From Bettongia penicillata ogilbyi (Eukaryota > Chordata > Mammalia > Diprotodontia > Potoroidae), in assembly GCA_023548195.1 (NCBI GenBank), contig JAJHZJ010000009.1, positions 2,027,501 through 2,091,500 on the forward strand: DNA of 64,000 nt, given 5' to 3'. Shown piece by piece: positions 63,736-64,000 of the stretch. Position 1 is the first letter of the stretch; each line of letters starts with the position of its first letter. The position numbers and the translations under genes were made by a program. The notes under the pieces were generated by a model. That model was not told where the DNA came from. It searched no databases and saw only the letters and a program-made list of their open reading frames with translations.

Positions 63736-64000
63736 TACAAACTAAGGGAGAATGGAGACTGAAAGTCTTCATGGGCTTCACTGTCCCTTTAAAAGAAAAA
63801 TAAGCAAGTGTATGCCTTTCATTCTTTACGTTTATTACAAAGCCTGAAGCAAAATTGATGGTTTTGTACACACATTCCAGCTCTTATTCTCTGATTGCCC
63901 CCCTTTACCCCATACACACACATTTCCTATTTACAGTAGTTTCTTATCTGGTGGAAATGCTCCTTTGGGGAAGCTTGAGTGAGCAGGAACTGAGGCATAA

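Noticed and set aside
1..64000. CRISPR arrays, bacterial operons, tRNA or rRNA genes
   Set aside because: None seen. tRNA-like stretches are SINE heads with degenerate B boxes, and direct repeats are micro- or minisatellites.

Overview
The window looks like marsupial genomic DNA with no protein-coding gene of the host that I can support. The marsupial assignment rests on the repeats: CORE-SINEs of MIR, Mon and Ther type; many copies of a tRNA-derived SINE whose 3' end matches an RTE (BovB-like) LINE; marsupial-style L1 3' ends; and an ORF1-only, half-L1 (HAL1)-like element. One SINE (58085-58365) resembles a type I associate with Australian marsupials, but I cannot fix the species. Every long open reading frame I examined falls inside a retrotransposon, a satellite or an antisense repeat strand. 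I saw no structural RNA gene, CRISPR array or bacterial feature.

Layout. 1-9900: layered L2, CR1/L3 and SINE insertions, then a 2.8 kb HAL1-like element on the minus strand (4416-7206) with an almost intact ORF1, a unique stretch (7863-9110) and an L1 3' end. 9900-16100: pieces of an old unnamed repeat (here 'family A'), a CR1/L3 LINE split by an RTE insertion, MIR/Mon SINEs, L2 and a small hAT transposon. 16123-16860: unique sequence. 17000-26400: SINEs and several RTE fragments covering endonuclease, reverse transcriptase and 3' end. 26388-26872: compound microsatellite. 27000-30250: L2, a 325-bp near-identical duplication, and an L1 5' end with ORF1 remnant. 30260-33980: nested SINEs, including one three-deep nest. 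33985-35260: the best block of apparently unique, CpG-retaining sequence. 35385-46600: SINEs, family A, L1 3' ends, and unique blocks at 38820-39840, 40066-40870 and 43591-43970. 46640-50880: CR1/L3 and a 2 kb L2. 51270-52090: second strong unique block. 52588-55690: a 3.1 kb 5'-truncated L1. 55700-60500: SINEs, a 51-bp minisatellite, and a hAT element. 61016-61880: third strong unique block. 62020-64000: L2 split by an L1 3' end, then fragments.

The overall picture is an intergenic or intronic interval, about half or more repeat-derived, with unique AT-rich or CpG-retaining islands that could be distal regulatory elements of a developmental gene outside the window. That reading is inference; conservation cannot be measured from one sequence. 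The clearest sequence-level observations are the templated 325-bp duplication, the HAL1-like element with a 21-residue triplicated coiled-coil module, the shared SINE/RTE tail, and a 55-bp motif present in two otherwise unique regions. Repeat family names come from memory of consensus patterns; boundaries are approximate (usually within 10-30 bp).
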